DNA of 64,000 nucleotides, from assembly GCA_016717345.1 (NCBI GenBank), contig JADKFR010000006.1, positions 1-64,000 on the forward strand. The letters run 5' to 3'. Positions 24,428 to 32,441 of this stretch are shown in pieces (the first letter of the stretch is position 1; each line of letters opens with the position of its first letter). The position numbers and the translations under genes are program-made. The DNA comes from Propionibacteriaceae bacterium. Lineage in GTDB: Bacteria; Actinomycetota; Actinomycetes; Propionibacteriales; Propionibacteriaceae. The notes under the pieces were generated by a model, which was not told where the DNA came from, did no database searches, and saw nothing but the letters and a program-made list of their open reading frames with translations.

Positions 24428-24808
24428 CTACCCACCAATCTGCTGGGCGTACTCGTCAGCTTCCATCAACTCGTCGAGTTCGCTGGAATCGGCCAGCTCC
24501 AGTTCGAAGAGCCAGCCATCCCCGTACGGATCGGCGTTGATGGTCTCCGGGTTCGTGTTCAACAGTTCATTGACCGAGGTGATCACCCCAGAGGCCGGCG
24601 AGTAGACGTCGGAAACGCTCTTGGTCGACTCGACTTCGGCGCACGCGTCGTCGAGAGCGACTTCTTCGCCCACCTGAGGTAATGAGACGAAGACCACGTC
24701 ACCGAGGGCCTCCGCCGCATAGTCGGTGATCCCGACACGGACGGATACACCCGAGCCCACGCGCACCCATTCGTGCTTGGCTGAGTAGCGCAGATCATCT
24801 GGGAACAC
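24428..24808 (-). CDS. gcvH: Glycine cleavage system H protein
   Basis: A 126-residue lipoyl carrier. The lipoyl-accepting lysine is K63 in AEVESTKSVSDVYSP; HEWVRV, GITDYAAEALGDVVFVSLP and DGWLFELEL are conserved. It shuttles the aminomethyl group between GcvP, GcvT and LpdA. GTG start with an AAGGAG site about 5 bases upstream. A TAGGGT box at 24858-24863 and a small palindrome in the leader suggest its own promoter. Confidence 0.96.
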   Translation of the reverse strand: MFPDDLRYSAKHEWVRVGSGVSVRVGITDYAAEALGDVVFVSLPQVGEEVALDDACAEVESTKSVSDVYSPASGVITSVNELLNTNPETINADPYGDGWLFELELADSSELDELMEADEYAQQIGG

Positions 24809-24832
24809 AATCGACTCCTTGATTCAGCATGG

Positions 24833-24849
24833 TGATGCCCGTGGCATCA
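24833..24849. promoter_or_regulatory. Hairpin/palindrome in the gcvH leader
   Basis: TGATGCC-CGT-GGCATCA is a perfect seven-base inverted repeat. It lies between a TAGGGT -10 candidate (24858-24863, minus strand) and the gcvH ribosome site, close to the expected transcription start. It could be an operator or a 5' hairpin. No glycine riboswitch is recognisable. Confidence 0.35.
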
Positions 24850-24907
24850 GTGCCCTCACCCTATCGTCCCGCTCACCGGGTCGGCCCAGGAGCCTGCTGA
24901 ACGGCTC

Positions 24908-25627
24908 CTACGCTGGACGCGCGAACCTGGGCTCGACGACCGGACGAACCGAACCGATCGTGATCTCCGATTCGGTCACGATCGAGACCTGGCCACCCAC
25001 CCGCTCATCGGAGATCTCACTCACCAGGCCGCCACGGAACCGCAACGCCTCACTGAGCGCGTGCGGGTCGCCGATCGCCTCCAAGGTGATCGGACGGGTC
25101 AGGCGGACTCCGTCGATGACCAGCGTCGTCCCCTCACTGCCCACCCAGGTCGACGCCACGACCCGGACGGAGTCGTTGATCTCGATCACCTCGGCGCCGG
25201 CGTCCCGCAGTTCGCCCAGCGCGCCCAGCATCAGGGACTCCCCCACCTTGGCTTGTGGATCGTCGATCACGACCCGGATCCCCGGTCCGGTGGCGGGTGC
25301 GGTGCCCGCAAGGATCGCCAACTCGCTGCGGCGTTTGTCAGCCTCTGCCTGCGCCACCTGCTGGCGGTCGGCACCGGTCTGCAACTGCTGGCGGGTGCCC
25401 TCCAGCGAGGCTATCTCGGTCTCCAGCCGGCGGGAGCGGGCGTTCAGGTCGTCGAGCATCGCGATCAGTTCGGAGCGCCGCAGGGTCGAGAAGTCCTGTT
25501 CGGTCGACAACGTCCGCACCTGCAGGGTCACCGCCAGCCCGCAGAGCATCAGGATCACCGAGGCCACCAGGTGGCCCCGGCTGGGACGGAAGAAGCTGGC
25601 GACCAGCCGTCGCCGCTGCTCAGGCAT
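24908..25627 (-). CDS. DUF881 family membrane-anchored protein (downstream copy)
   Basis: 239 residues from the ATG at 25627, which overlaps the sbp stop by 8 bases. A cytosolic start and one transmembrane helix (about residues 20-38) are followed by a coiled coil (about 45-95: LDDLNARSRRLETEIASLEG). The DUF881 domain follows, with GPGIRVVIDDPQ, LRDAGAEVIEINDSVRV and TRPITLEAIGDP. The family is common in Gram-positives, often paired as here around sbp, and thought to act at the envelope or in division; no mechanism is known. It corresponds to Rv1825. Confidence 0.87.
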   Translation of the reverse strand: MPEQRRRLVASFFRPSRGHLVASVILMLCGLAVTLQVRTLSTEQDFSTLRRSELIAMLDDLNARSRRLETEIASLEGTRQQLQTGADRQQVAQAEADKRRSELAILAGTAPATGPGIRVVIDDPQAKVGESLMLGALGELRDAGAEVIEINDSVRVVASTWVGSEGTTLVIDGVRLTRPITLEAIGDPHALSEALRFRGGLVSEISDERVGGQVSIVTESEITIGSVRPVVEPRFARPA

Positions 25628-25952
25628 GGAACAACGCCCGCCGGATCGCGGCGACATTGGTGAAGATGCGAATGCCCAGCACCACGACGACCGCCGTCGA
25701 CAACTGCGAGCCGACCCCGATCAGGTCACCGATCCACACGATGAGGGCCGCTATCAGAACATTGGAAACGAAAGACACCGTGAAGACGCGGTCACTGAAC
25801 TTCTGCTCGAGGAAGGCGCGCAGGCCCCCGAAGCAGGCATCCAGCGCGGCGACGATCGCGATCGGCAGATAGGGCTGCATGGCCGCGGGGAGCGTCGGCT
25901 GCAGGAAGATGCCCGCCGCCACGCCGATCAACAACCCAAGGATCGCGTACAC
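25620..25952 (-). CDS. sbp: Small basic protein Sbp (DUF1290)
   Basis: A 110-residue membrane protein with three or four hydrophobic helices. It includes the DUF1290 segment AIVAALDACFGGLRAFLEQKFSDRVF and a TNVAAIRRALF end. Equivalent genes lie between two DUF881 genes in mycobacteria (Rv1824) and streptomycetes, and near division genes in Bacillus. GTG start 15 bases after the upstream DUF881 stop. Confidence 0.88.
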   Translation of the reverse strand: MYAILGLLIGVAAGIFLQPTLPAAMQPYLPIAIVAALDACFGGLRAFLEQKFSDRVFTVSFVSNVLIAALIVWIGDLIGVGSQLSTAVVVVLGIRIFTNVAAIRRALFHA

Positions 25953-25967
25953 CTCACCATCCCTTCC

Positions 25968-26759
25968 TCATCGCACGCCCGCCAGGTCGATCCCCAGGCC
26001 CGGATCCCCGGCCAGGGTCAGGTCGGCGCTCCTGGTCAGCTCGAAACCGACCCCGTAGTTCTGTTGCAGATAGGCCCACCACTGGCCGCCGCTGGAACCC
26101 GGGAACTCCGAGATCATGGCGTCGGCGTCCCCGACGGCCTCGACCCGATACGGACGGGTCAACGACCGGTAATCGACGGTGATGGCGTCCCCGGCCCCCC
26201 GGATCGCAGTCCGCGAGCTGAGCCGGTGGCCGTTGATGGCGATCGCCTCGGCCCCACTGCGCCACAACTGGTTGACCAGTTGACGCAGGTCGGCGTCCAC
26301 CACGCGGCCCTGCTGGTCGTCCGCCTCGCCGTCATCGACGACCGCGACGACACCGGGCCCCCGCACCGCCCCGCTACCGGTCACCGAGGCGAGCCGGTCG
26401 AGTTCGGCGGCAGTCGACGGGTCGATCCGGTTGACCGAATTCGCCAGGTTCTGGTTCTCCCGCGCCAACTCGGCCCGCTGCTGCTGCAGGTCGGCGACCC
26501 GCCCACTGGCCGCACCGACCCGGGCCACCAGATCTGCTCGCTCCGCCTGCGCCTGCGGTGCCACCCGCATCGTGTTTCCCAACGACACGCCGACCATCAG
26601 TCCGAATCCCAGCATCACCACCCCGAGCACCCAGGGCCGGGGCCTGGTCGCCTGCCGGCCGGCCACCACCTCGTAGTCGGGATCGACCGGGTTCCGGACG
26701 ATGTCATTGAGCAGGTCCATGCTCTCGTCCACCGGACGGGTGAGCCGCGACTGGCTCAT
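25968..26759 (-). CDS. DUF881 family membrane-anchored protein (upstream copy)
   Basis: 263 residues from the ATG at 26759, which overlaps the pgsA stop (ATGA). A cytosolic segment of about 50 residues is followed by one transmembrane helix (PWVLGVVMLGFGLMVGVSLG) and a coiled coil (VGAASGRVADLQQQRAELARENQNL). The DUF881 domain has GPGVVAVVDDGEADDQQ and LWRSGAEAIAINGHRL. It is the paralogue of the DUF881 protein at 24908 and corresponds to Rv1823. Both probably project outside the membrane. Confidence 0.87.
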   Translation of the reverse strand: MSQSRLTRPVDESMDLLNDIVRNPVDPDYEVVAGRQATRPRPWVLGVVMLGFGLMVGVSLGNTMRVAPQAQAERADLVARVGAASGRVADLQQQRAELARENQNLANSVNRIDPSTAAELDRLASVTGSGAVRGPGVVAVVDDGEADDQQGRVVDADLRQLVNQLWRSGAEAIAINGHRLSSRTAIRGAGDAITVDYRSLTRPYRVEAVGDADAMISEFPGSSGGQWWAYLQQNYGVGFELTRSADLTLAGDPGLGIDLAGVR

Positions 26760-27370
26760 GGGACGGATTCCAGGGCGGCACGATCGAGCGGTGGCAGGCG
26801 GCGGATCACGTCCACCCCCTGCCGCAGGTAGAGGAATCCGGACCACCAGTAGAACAGCGCCCCCCAGATCACGAACGCCCACCCGAGGGTTCTGACGACG
26901 ATCTGCCAGGGCTCACCCCCGTTGCCGAGCAGCACCAGCGGGAACGCGTACAGCAGCATGAACGTGGCGGCCTTGCCGAGGAAGTGCACCGGCAGGCTGG
27001 TGTAGCCGCGACGGCGCAGCGGTGGGTAGAGAACCGTGGCCATCAGGACATCCCGGGCGGCCAGCACCGCGAGCAGCCACCACGGCACGATGTCGCGCAG
27101 CACAAAACCGATCAGGGTCGCCAGGATGTAGAGCCGGTCGGCCATGGGATCCAGTACCTGCCCCAACCGGGAGCGCTGGTTCCAGGCCCGGGCCAGGTAG
27201 CCGTCCAGCCAGTCGGTGGCACCGCCGACCGCCAGGACGACGACCGCCCAGACGTCGGCCCCTCGCACCAGCAGCAACCACAAGAACAGGGGCACACCGA
27301 GCAGGCGGAGGAAGCTCAACACGTTGGGGGCGGTCAAGACCCGGGTCGTGTCGTACGGTTCGCCTGCCAC
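26756..27370 (-). CDS. pgsA: CDP-alcohol phosphatidyltransferase (PgsA-like)
   Basis: 204 residues, about five hydrophobic helices. The CDP-alcohol phosphotransferase motif is complete: D53, D56, G57, A60, R61, G70, D74 and D78 in ATDWLDGYLARAW...LGQVLDPMADR. NVLSFLRLLGVPLFLWLLL at the start is like the PgsA2/Rv1822 branch rather than the phosphatidylinositol-phosphate synthase branch. It probably makes phosphatidylglycerol phosphate or cardiolipin; the acceptor is not certain. GTG start 17 bases after the HIT gene. Confidence 0.85.
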   Translation of the reverse strand: MAGEPYDTTRVLTAPNVLSFLRLLGVPLFLWLLLVRGADVWAVVVLAVGGATDWLDGYLARAWNQRSRLGQVLDPMADRLYILATLIGFVLRDIVPWWLLAVLAARDVLMATVLYPPLRRRGYTSLPVHFLGKAATFMLLYAFPLVLLGNGGEPWQIVVRTLGWAFVIWGALFYWWSGFLYLRQGVDVIRRLPPLDRAALESVP

Positions 27371-27387
27371 CCTGTCAGCCTAGGCGA

Positions 27388-27939
27388 TCAGGAGTCCCAG
27401 GCCTGGCGCAGCGCCAGCCGGGTCTCTTCGAGCAGTTGGGGCACCGCCTTGGTCTGGGCGATGATCGGCAGGAAGTTGGAGTCGCCCTGCCAGCGCGGCA
27501 CCACATGCTGATGGAGGTGGGCGGCGATCCCGGCTCCGGCCACGTCGCCCTGGTTGATCCCCAGGTTGAAGCCCGCCGGACGCGACACCGAACGGATCAC
27601 CGTCATCGTCGTGGCGGTGAGTTCGGCCACCTCGGCCCGCTCCGCGCCGGTCGCCTCGGCGTAGTCGGAGACGTGGCGGTAGGGACAGATCAGCACGTGT
27701 CCGGGCGAATACGGGTACAGGTTCATCACGACGAAGGCCGTCGTGCCGCGGTGCACGATCAGCCCGTCGGCGTCCGTGCGTCCCGGTGCGCGACAGAACG
27801 GGCACTGGCTGATCGAGTCATCGCTGGGATGGTTCTCGCCGCCGATGTAGACCATGCGGTGCGGGGTCCATAGCCGCTGGAAGGCGTCCGGGACCCCCAC
27901 CAGGCCACCGGCGTCCTCCACCCCGGGATCCCCGCCCAT
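27388..27939 (-). CDS. HIT-family nucleotide phosphorylase (Ap4A phosphorylase-like)
   Basis: 183 residues. The histidine triad is HLHQHVVPRW, with upstream QCPFC, VMNLYPYSPGHVLICPYRHV and FNLGINQGDVAGAGI. It matches the Rv2613c group, shown to have diadenosine tetraphosphate phosphorylase activity. I chose the ATG at 27939, 7 bases after the thrS stop; longer starts would run into thrS. The thrS-HIT-pgsA order is shared with M. tuberculosis, and aminoacyl-tRNA synthetases are a source of Ap4A. Confidence 0.9.
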   Translation of the reverse strand: MGGDPGVEDAGGLVGVPDAFQRLWTPHRMVYIGGENHPSDDSISQCPFCRAPGRTDADGLIVHRGTTAFVVMNLYPYSPGHVLICPYRHVSDYAEATGAERAEVAELTATTMTVIRSVSRPAGFNLGINQGDVAGAGIAAHLHQHVVPRWQGDSNFLPIIAQTKAVPQLLEETRLALRQAWDS

Positions 27940-27946
27940 GGGCCGC

Positions 27947-29926
27947 TCAGCTCCTCGGCGCACGGGTCGCGGCCACGATCTCAGCGATCGCCTCGGCGAC
28001 CGCGATCCCGTTGTTCTGGCTGCCGTCGCGGTACCGGAAGGAGACCGCGCCGGCGGCGACATCCGATTCGCCGGCAATCAGCATGAACGGCACCTTGGAG
28101 GTCTGGGCGTTGCGGATCTTCTTGCCGAACCGGTCGTCGGAGGTGTCGACCTCCACGCGAACCCCGGCGGCCTGGAGTTGCCGGGCGACGTCGAAGAGAT
28201 ATCCCTCATGATCGGCGGCGACCGGGATGCAGATGACCTGCACCGGCGACAACCAGGCCGGGAACGCGCCCGCATAGTGCTCGGTGAGCACCCCGAGGAA
28301 GCGCTCGATGGAACCGAACTTCGCCGAGTGGATCATCACCGGCTGGGCGTGGCTGCCGTCCGGGGCGGTATAGGTCAATCCGAATCGTTCCGGCTGGTTG
28401 AAGTCGTACTGAATCGTCGACATCTGCCAGGTGCGCCCGATCGCGTCCTTGGCCTGCACCGAGATCTTCGGACCGTAGTAGGCCGCGCCGCCCGGATCCG
28501 GCACCAGCTCCAGGCCGGAGTCGAGCCCGACCTGCTCGAGCACCGCGGTGGCGGTCTCCCACTGTTCGTCGGAGCCGATGAATTTCGTGGACTTCGTGCC
28601 CTCGGTGTCGCGGGTGGAGAGCTCCAGGTAGAAGTCATCCAAGCCGAAGTCGCGCAACAGCTCCAGGATGAAGGTGAGCAGGTGCTGCACCTCATGGCCG
28701 GCGTCCTGCGCCGTCACGTAGGAGTGGGAATCGTCCTGAGTGATGCTGCGCACCCGGGTCAGGCCCTGCAACACGCCGGACTTCTCGTCCCGGTAGACCG
28801 TCCCGAACTCGAAGAACCTCAGCGGCAGTTCCCGGTAGGAGCGGCCGCGGGAGGCGAAGATCAGGTTGTGCATGGGGCAGTTCATGGCCTTGAGGTAGTA
28901 CTTCTGGCCGTCTGAGTCCATCGGAGGGAACATGCCTTCGGCGTAGTACGGCAGGTGCCCGGAGGTGTAGAACAGGCCCTCCTTCGCAATGTGCGGGGTA
29001 CCCACGTAGTGGAAGCCGGCCCGAATGTGGGCGGCGCGGACGTAGTCCTCCATCTCACGCTTGATGACCCCGCCCTTGGGATGGAACACCGGGAGGCCGG
29101 CCCCCAACTCCTCGGGGAAGCTGAACAGGTCGAGTTCGACCCCCAACTTGCGGTGGTCGCGGCGCGCGGCCTCGGCCAACCGATGCTGGTAGGCGGCCAG
29201 ATCGTCCCGGGTGGGCCAGGCGGTGCCGTAGAGCCGTTGCAGTTGCTGGTTCGCCTGGTCACCACGCCAGTAGGCGGCGGAGTTGCGGGTGACCGCGAAC
29301 GCCCTCAGGTACCCGGTGTGGGGGACGTGGGGACCGCGGCACAGGTCCTTCCAGGCCACGGATCCGTCGCGGCGCACATTGTCGTAGATGGTGAGTTGGC
29401 CGGCACTCACCTCCACCGAGGCACCTTCGGCCGCCCCGGAGTCGCCCTTCAGCCCGATCAGTTCCAGTTTGTAGGGCTCGGCGGCGAGTTCGGCGCGCGC
29501 CTGCTCGTCGGTGACCTCGCGACGGACGAAACGCTGGCGTTCCTTCACGACCCCCTGCATCTGCTTCTCGATGGCCTTGAGGTCATCGGGGGTGAAGGGG
29601 GTGGAGACGTCGAAGTCGTAGTAGAAGCCGTCGGTGATGGGCGGCCCGATGCCCAGCTTCGCGTCGGCGAACAGCACCTGGACGGCCTGGGCCGCGACGT
29701 GGGCGCAGGAGTGCCGGATCACGTTGAGCCCGTCCGCGCTGTCGCTGGCAACCGGCTCCACCTGGTCGCCCTCCCGCAGGGGCGTGGCCAGGTCGACCAG
29801 CACGCCACCGACCCGCATGGCGACGACGGACTGGTTCGCCCCGAACAGGTCGAGCCCGGTGGCGCCGGTCTCAACCACCCGGGGGTCGCGCGATTCTGGA
29901 CGCACCAGGGTTATCGAGACAGGCAC
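27947..29926 (-). CDS. thrS: Threonyl-tRNA synthetase
   Basis: 659 residues from the GTG at 29926, preceded by GGAAGGA. It has the TGS-like start, the editing/second additional domain (IRHSCAHVAAQAVQVLF, ITDGFYYDFD) and the class II core with MNCPMHNLIF. RFFEFGTVYRDEKSGVLQGLTRVRSITQDDSH is split across motif 2, GPKISVQAKDAIGRTWQMSTIQ follows, and the anticodon-binding domain ends the protein. It charges tRNA-Thr. It heads the long minus-strand block running toward gcvP. No T-box leader is seen upstream. Confidence 0.96.
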   Translation of the reverse strand: MPVSITLVRPESRDPRVVETGATGLDLFGANQSVVAMRVGGVLVDLATPLREGDQVEPVASDSADGLNVIRHSCAHVAAQAVQVLFADAKLGIGPPITDGFYYDFDVSTPFTPDDLKAIEKQMQGVVKERQRFVRREVTDEQARAELAAEPYKLELIGLKGDSGAAEGASVEVSAGQLTIYDNVRRDGSVAWKDLCRGPHVPHTGYLRAFAVTRNSAAYWRGDQANQQLQRLYGTAWPTRDDLAAYQHRLAEAARRDHRKLGVELDLFSFPEELGAGLPVFHPKGGVIKREMEDYVRAAHIRAGFHYVGTPHIAKEGLFYTSGHLPYYAEGMFPPMDSDGQKYYLKAMNCPMHNLIFASRGRSYRELPLRFFEFGTVYRDEKSGVLQGLTRVRSITQDDSHSYVTAQDAGHEVQHLLTFILELLRDFGLDDFYLELSTRDTEGTKSTKFIGSDEQWETATAVLEQVGLDSGLELVPDPGGAAYYGPKISVQAKDAIGRTWQMSTIQYDFNQPERFGLTYTAPDGSHAQPVMIHSAKFGSIERFLGVLTEHYAGAFPAWLSPVQVICIPVAADHEGYLFDVARQLQAAGVRVEVDTSDDRFGKKIRNAQTSKVPFMLIAGESDVAAGAVSFRYRDGSQNNGIAVAEAIAEIVAATRAPRS

Positions 29927-30021
29927 AGGGATTCCTTCCGGACGGCGGCGGTGCCCGCCGGCTGCGGGCCCGTCCATTCTGCCCCGTTCGGAGACCCGGC
30001 GTCGCCTTGGGCCGGTGGGTG

Positions 30022-30723
30022 TCAGGGATGCCAGCGCTGGGCGGTCGCGATCTCGGCCAGGAAGCCCTGGACGATCAGGTCGGCCAGGAGCTCCAAGGAT
30101 TCGGCGTGGCGCGTCATCTCGGCCGCCACCGGCTCGGTGGGCTCGCCGTGCCCGGCGGCCCACGAGCACATCGTCTGCGATCCGGCCTCGGGGTGGAATT
30201 GAACCCCCAACGCGCTACCGACGCGGAAGGCGTGGAACGGGTACTGCGCCGAGGAGGCCAGCCACACCGCGCCGGGGGGTAGTTCGCTCACCGCGTCCGC
30301 ATGCATGCTGGGGGCCGCGAACCCAGCGCCGAGTGCGGCGTGCACCCGGCCCAGCGTGGGATCCTGATCCGCCCCCGGCCGGAGGCTGATCGACACCACG
30401 CCGCGCTCCGGACCGGCCCAGGCGCCGACCTCGACCTTTCCTCCACCGGCCACGGCGAGCAGTTGCGCACCCAGGCAGATCGCCAGAACGGGGACCCCTG
30501 CCTCCCCACAGCGCAGCATCAGGCGTCCCAGATCCGGCAGCCACGGCGCCTGGTCGGTGTCCTCGACCGACATCCGTCCGCCGAGCACGACGGCGGCGTC
30601 GAAGCTGCCGAACTCGGGCAGCCCGTCCCGGCCGTGAAAGACGGTGAAGGTCGGCAGCCGGGACGCGAGCAGATCGACCGGCACCGCGTCGTCACTGGCG
30701 ATCACCGCGATCCGTGGGCTCAT
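30022..30723 (-). CDS. Class I glutamine amidotransferase-like protein
   Basis: 233 residues. The nucleophile is C83 in LAICLGAQLLA and the His-Glu pair is in LGVQFHPEAG; VLGGRMSVEDTDQAPWL is typical of the GMP-synthase-type amidotransferase group acting as stand-alone proteins. Such proteins often hydrolyse gamma-glutamyl compounds; the substrate is unknown. The ATG at 30723 has a TAGCGT box eight bases upstream (30732-30737), suggesting a leaderless mRNA. Confidence 0.84.
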   Translation of the reverse strand: MSPRIAVIASDDAVPVDLLASRLPTFTVFHGRDGLPEFGSFDAAVVLGGRMSVEDTDQAPWLPDLGRLMLRCGEAGVPVLAICLGAQLLAVAGGGKVEVGAWAGPERGVVSISLRPGADQDPTLGRVHAALGAGFAAPSMHADAVSELPPGAVWLASSAQYPFHAFRVGSALGVQFHPEAGSQTMCSWAAGHGEPTEPVAAEMTRHAESLELLADLIVQGFLAEIATAQRWHP

Positions 30724-30731
30724 GGCCCGAC

Positions 30732-30737
30732 ACGCTA
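30732..30737 (-). promoter_or_regulatory. Putative -10 box (TAGCGT) of the amidotransferase gene
   Basis: On the minus strand TAGCGT precedes the ATG at 30723 by eight bases with no Shine-Dalgarno sequence between them, as in the other presumed leaderless genes here. Confidence 0.35.
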
Positions 30738-30822
30738 ACAGGCGCCACCGCCTCAGCCGCGCCGGGGACACCGGGCGGACGGGCCGGCCTCGGGGAGCCG
30801 CTCCCCCAGCCGCGGGACCGGC

Positions 30823-31269
30823 TCAGAAGCCGAGCGTGGCCAGGATGCCGGCGATCCGTCGCTCGCGGGTCGGGATCGCCTTCGCGCCGGTCACCGCGGT
30901 CACGTGAACCTTGCGAACCGACGGAGCCAGGGCGTCGAACGCCTCGCGGGCGCCGGGGACGGCCGCCAGGGCGACCGCCAGCTCGGGGGGGACCTCCACG
31001 ATCCGCGGCTCGGTATCGAGTTCGAGGGTGACCTCGATGGCGTCGCCGCCGCCCAAGCCGGTTGCGGCCCGCTTGTCGGAAGAGAACGGCAACAGGTACA
31101 GGCCCCCCATCACGGCCACCGTGGAGCGGTAGCTGAAGCCATTGACGGTGACGACGACCGGCGGGCGCTTCCCCCTGCCCAGGGCGACCACCACCTCGGC
31201 CGGCACCTCGATGCCGGTGTTGTTGCCCTCGAGGAACAGCGTCGTGGAGAAGTGCTGGGCGGTCGTCAT
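30823..31269 (-). CDS. DUF1905/YdeI-like protein
   Basis: 148 residues. Residues 6-95 are a DUF1905 barrel (FLEGNNTGIEVPAEVVVALG, PPVVVTVNGFSYRSTVAVMGG, VTLELDTEPR). The tail, ALAAVPGAREAFDALAPS...RERRIAGILATL, is the bacteriocin-protection (YdeI/OmpD-associated) helical domain. The function is not established. Its ATG overlaps the hutI stop (ATGA), so it is the last gene of the hut transcript, although nothing in the sequence links it to histidine catabolism. Confidence 0.83.
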   Translation of the reverse strand: MTTAQHFSTTLFLEGNNTGIEVPAEVVVALGRGKRPPVVVTVNGFSYRSTVAVMGGLYLLPFSSDKRAATGLGGGDAIEVTLELDTEPRIVEVPPELAVALAAVPGAREAFDALAPSVRKVHVTAVTGAKAIPTRERRIAGILATLGF

Positions 31270-32441
31270 GCCGGACAGTCTGGCAGCTCGGCCGCCGGGC
31301 GCCAGCGGTCGGCGGTGAGGACCCGGCGGACCAGCGGAACGCCGGGGCGGTAAGCGAGGTGGACGTGACTGGGGCGTCCAGCACCACCAGGTCGGCTCGC
31401 GCCCCCAGCCCCAGGTGACCGACGTCCTCGCGCTGCAGGGGACCAGGCGCCCCCTCTGGTGCCGGCATGCAGGGCTTCGGTGGGTGTCATCCCCATCTCG
31501 CGGACGGCCAGGGCGAGGCAGAAGGCCATGGAGGAGGTGTACGACGTCCCCGGGTTGCAGTCGGTGGCCAGGGACACCCGGACGCCGGCCTCCAACAGCC
31601 GCCGCGCGTCAGGGTAGGGGTGCCGGGTGGCGAACTCGACCCCGGGGAGGAGCCCTGCCACCACTGACGTCTCGGCCAGCGCGGAGATGTCGGCGTCCTT
31701 CAGGTAGGTGCAGTGGTCGGCCGCCGCGGCCCCCAGTTCGCAGGCCAGCTGCACCCCGGGACCGTGGCCCAACTGGTTGGCGTGGATCCGGGGCGTGAGG
31801 CCGGCAGCCTTCCCGGCGGTCAGCACTGCCCGGGCCTGGTCGACGTCGAAGGCGCCGGTTTCGCAGAACACGTCGATCCACCGCGCGAACGGGGCGCACG
31901 CGGTGAGCATCTCGCCGGTCACCAACTCGACGTAGGCGTCCGCGGTCCACCCCGGGGGCACAACGTGGGCCCCCAGGAAGGTGGTCTCCGGGGTGAGGCT
32001 CCGGGCCAGTTGCAGGCTGCGGGTCTCCCCCGCCACGTCAAGGCAGTACCCGCTCTTGATCTCGACCGTGGTGGTGCCCTGGGCGATGAGTTCACGATGC
32101 CGCGCGGCCAGTAGCCGGGCCAGCTCCGCCTCGGACGCGGCCCGGGTGGCCGCCACGGTGGTCTGGATGCCTCCGGCTTCGTAGCGTTGACCGGCCATCC
32201 GCGCCGTGAACTCCGCGGCTCGGTCACCGGCGAAGACCAGGTGCGTGTGCGAATCCACGAAGCCGGGGATGACCGTCCCGCCGGCCACGTCGATCACCTC
32301 GTCGGCGGCCGGGGTGTCGGCGGAGTCGCCCAGCCAGGCGACCCGTCCGTCCTCGACGACCACGCCGGCGTGGTGGCGAATCGGGTGCTCGGCCTCCCAG
32401 GTGACCAGTTCAGCCACGTTCACCAGCGCGGTCGCGGTCAC
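31266..32441 (-). CDS. hutI: Imidazolonepropionase, with two compensating frame breaks near the C-terminus
   Basis: 391 residues as read. It hydrolyses imidazolonepropionate to formiminoglutamate. The amidohydrolase metal site is intact (VDSHTHLVFAGDR, HANQLGHG, AADHCTYL, SLATDCNPGTS). After MTPTEALHAGTRGGA the frame is wrong for about 24 codons (31371-31441): the expected LQREDVGHLGLGARADLVVL lies in another frame, and the right frame returns at VHLAYRPGVPLVRRVL. An extra C in a run at 31438-31441 (minus strand) and a missing C at 31371-31374 explain this. It could be sequencing error or a real altered segment. GTG start overlaps the hutF stop. Confidence 0.88.
   Translation of the reverse strand: MTATALVNVAELVTWEAEHPIRHHAGVVVEDGRVAWLGDSADTPAADEVIDVAGGTVIPGFVDSHTHLVFAGDRAAEFTARMAGQRYEAGGIQTTVAATRAASEAELARLLAARHRELIAQGTTTVEIKSGYCLDVAGETRSLQLARSLTPETTFLGAHVVPPGWTADAYVELVTGEMLTACAPFARWIDVFCETGAFDVDQARAVLTAGKAAGLTPRIHANQLGHGPGVQLACELGAAAADHCTYLKDADISALAETSVVAGLLPGVEFATRHPYPDARRLLEAGVRVSLATDCNPGTSYTSSMAFCLALAVREMGMTPTEALHAGTRGGAWSPAARGRRSPGAGGASRPGGAGRPSHVHLAYRPGVPLVRRVLTADRWRPAAELPDCPA

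Noticed and set aside
24809..24907. Glycine riboswitch upstream of gcvH
   Set aside because: The leader is too short and lacks the conserved glycine aptamer core; only a seven-base palindrome is present.
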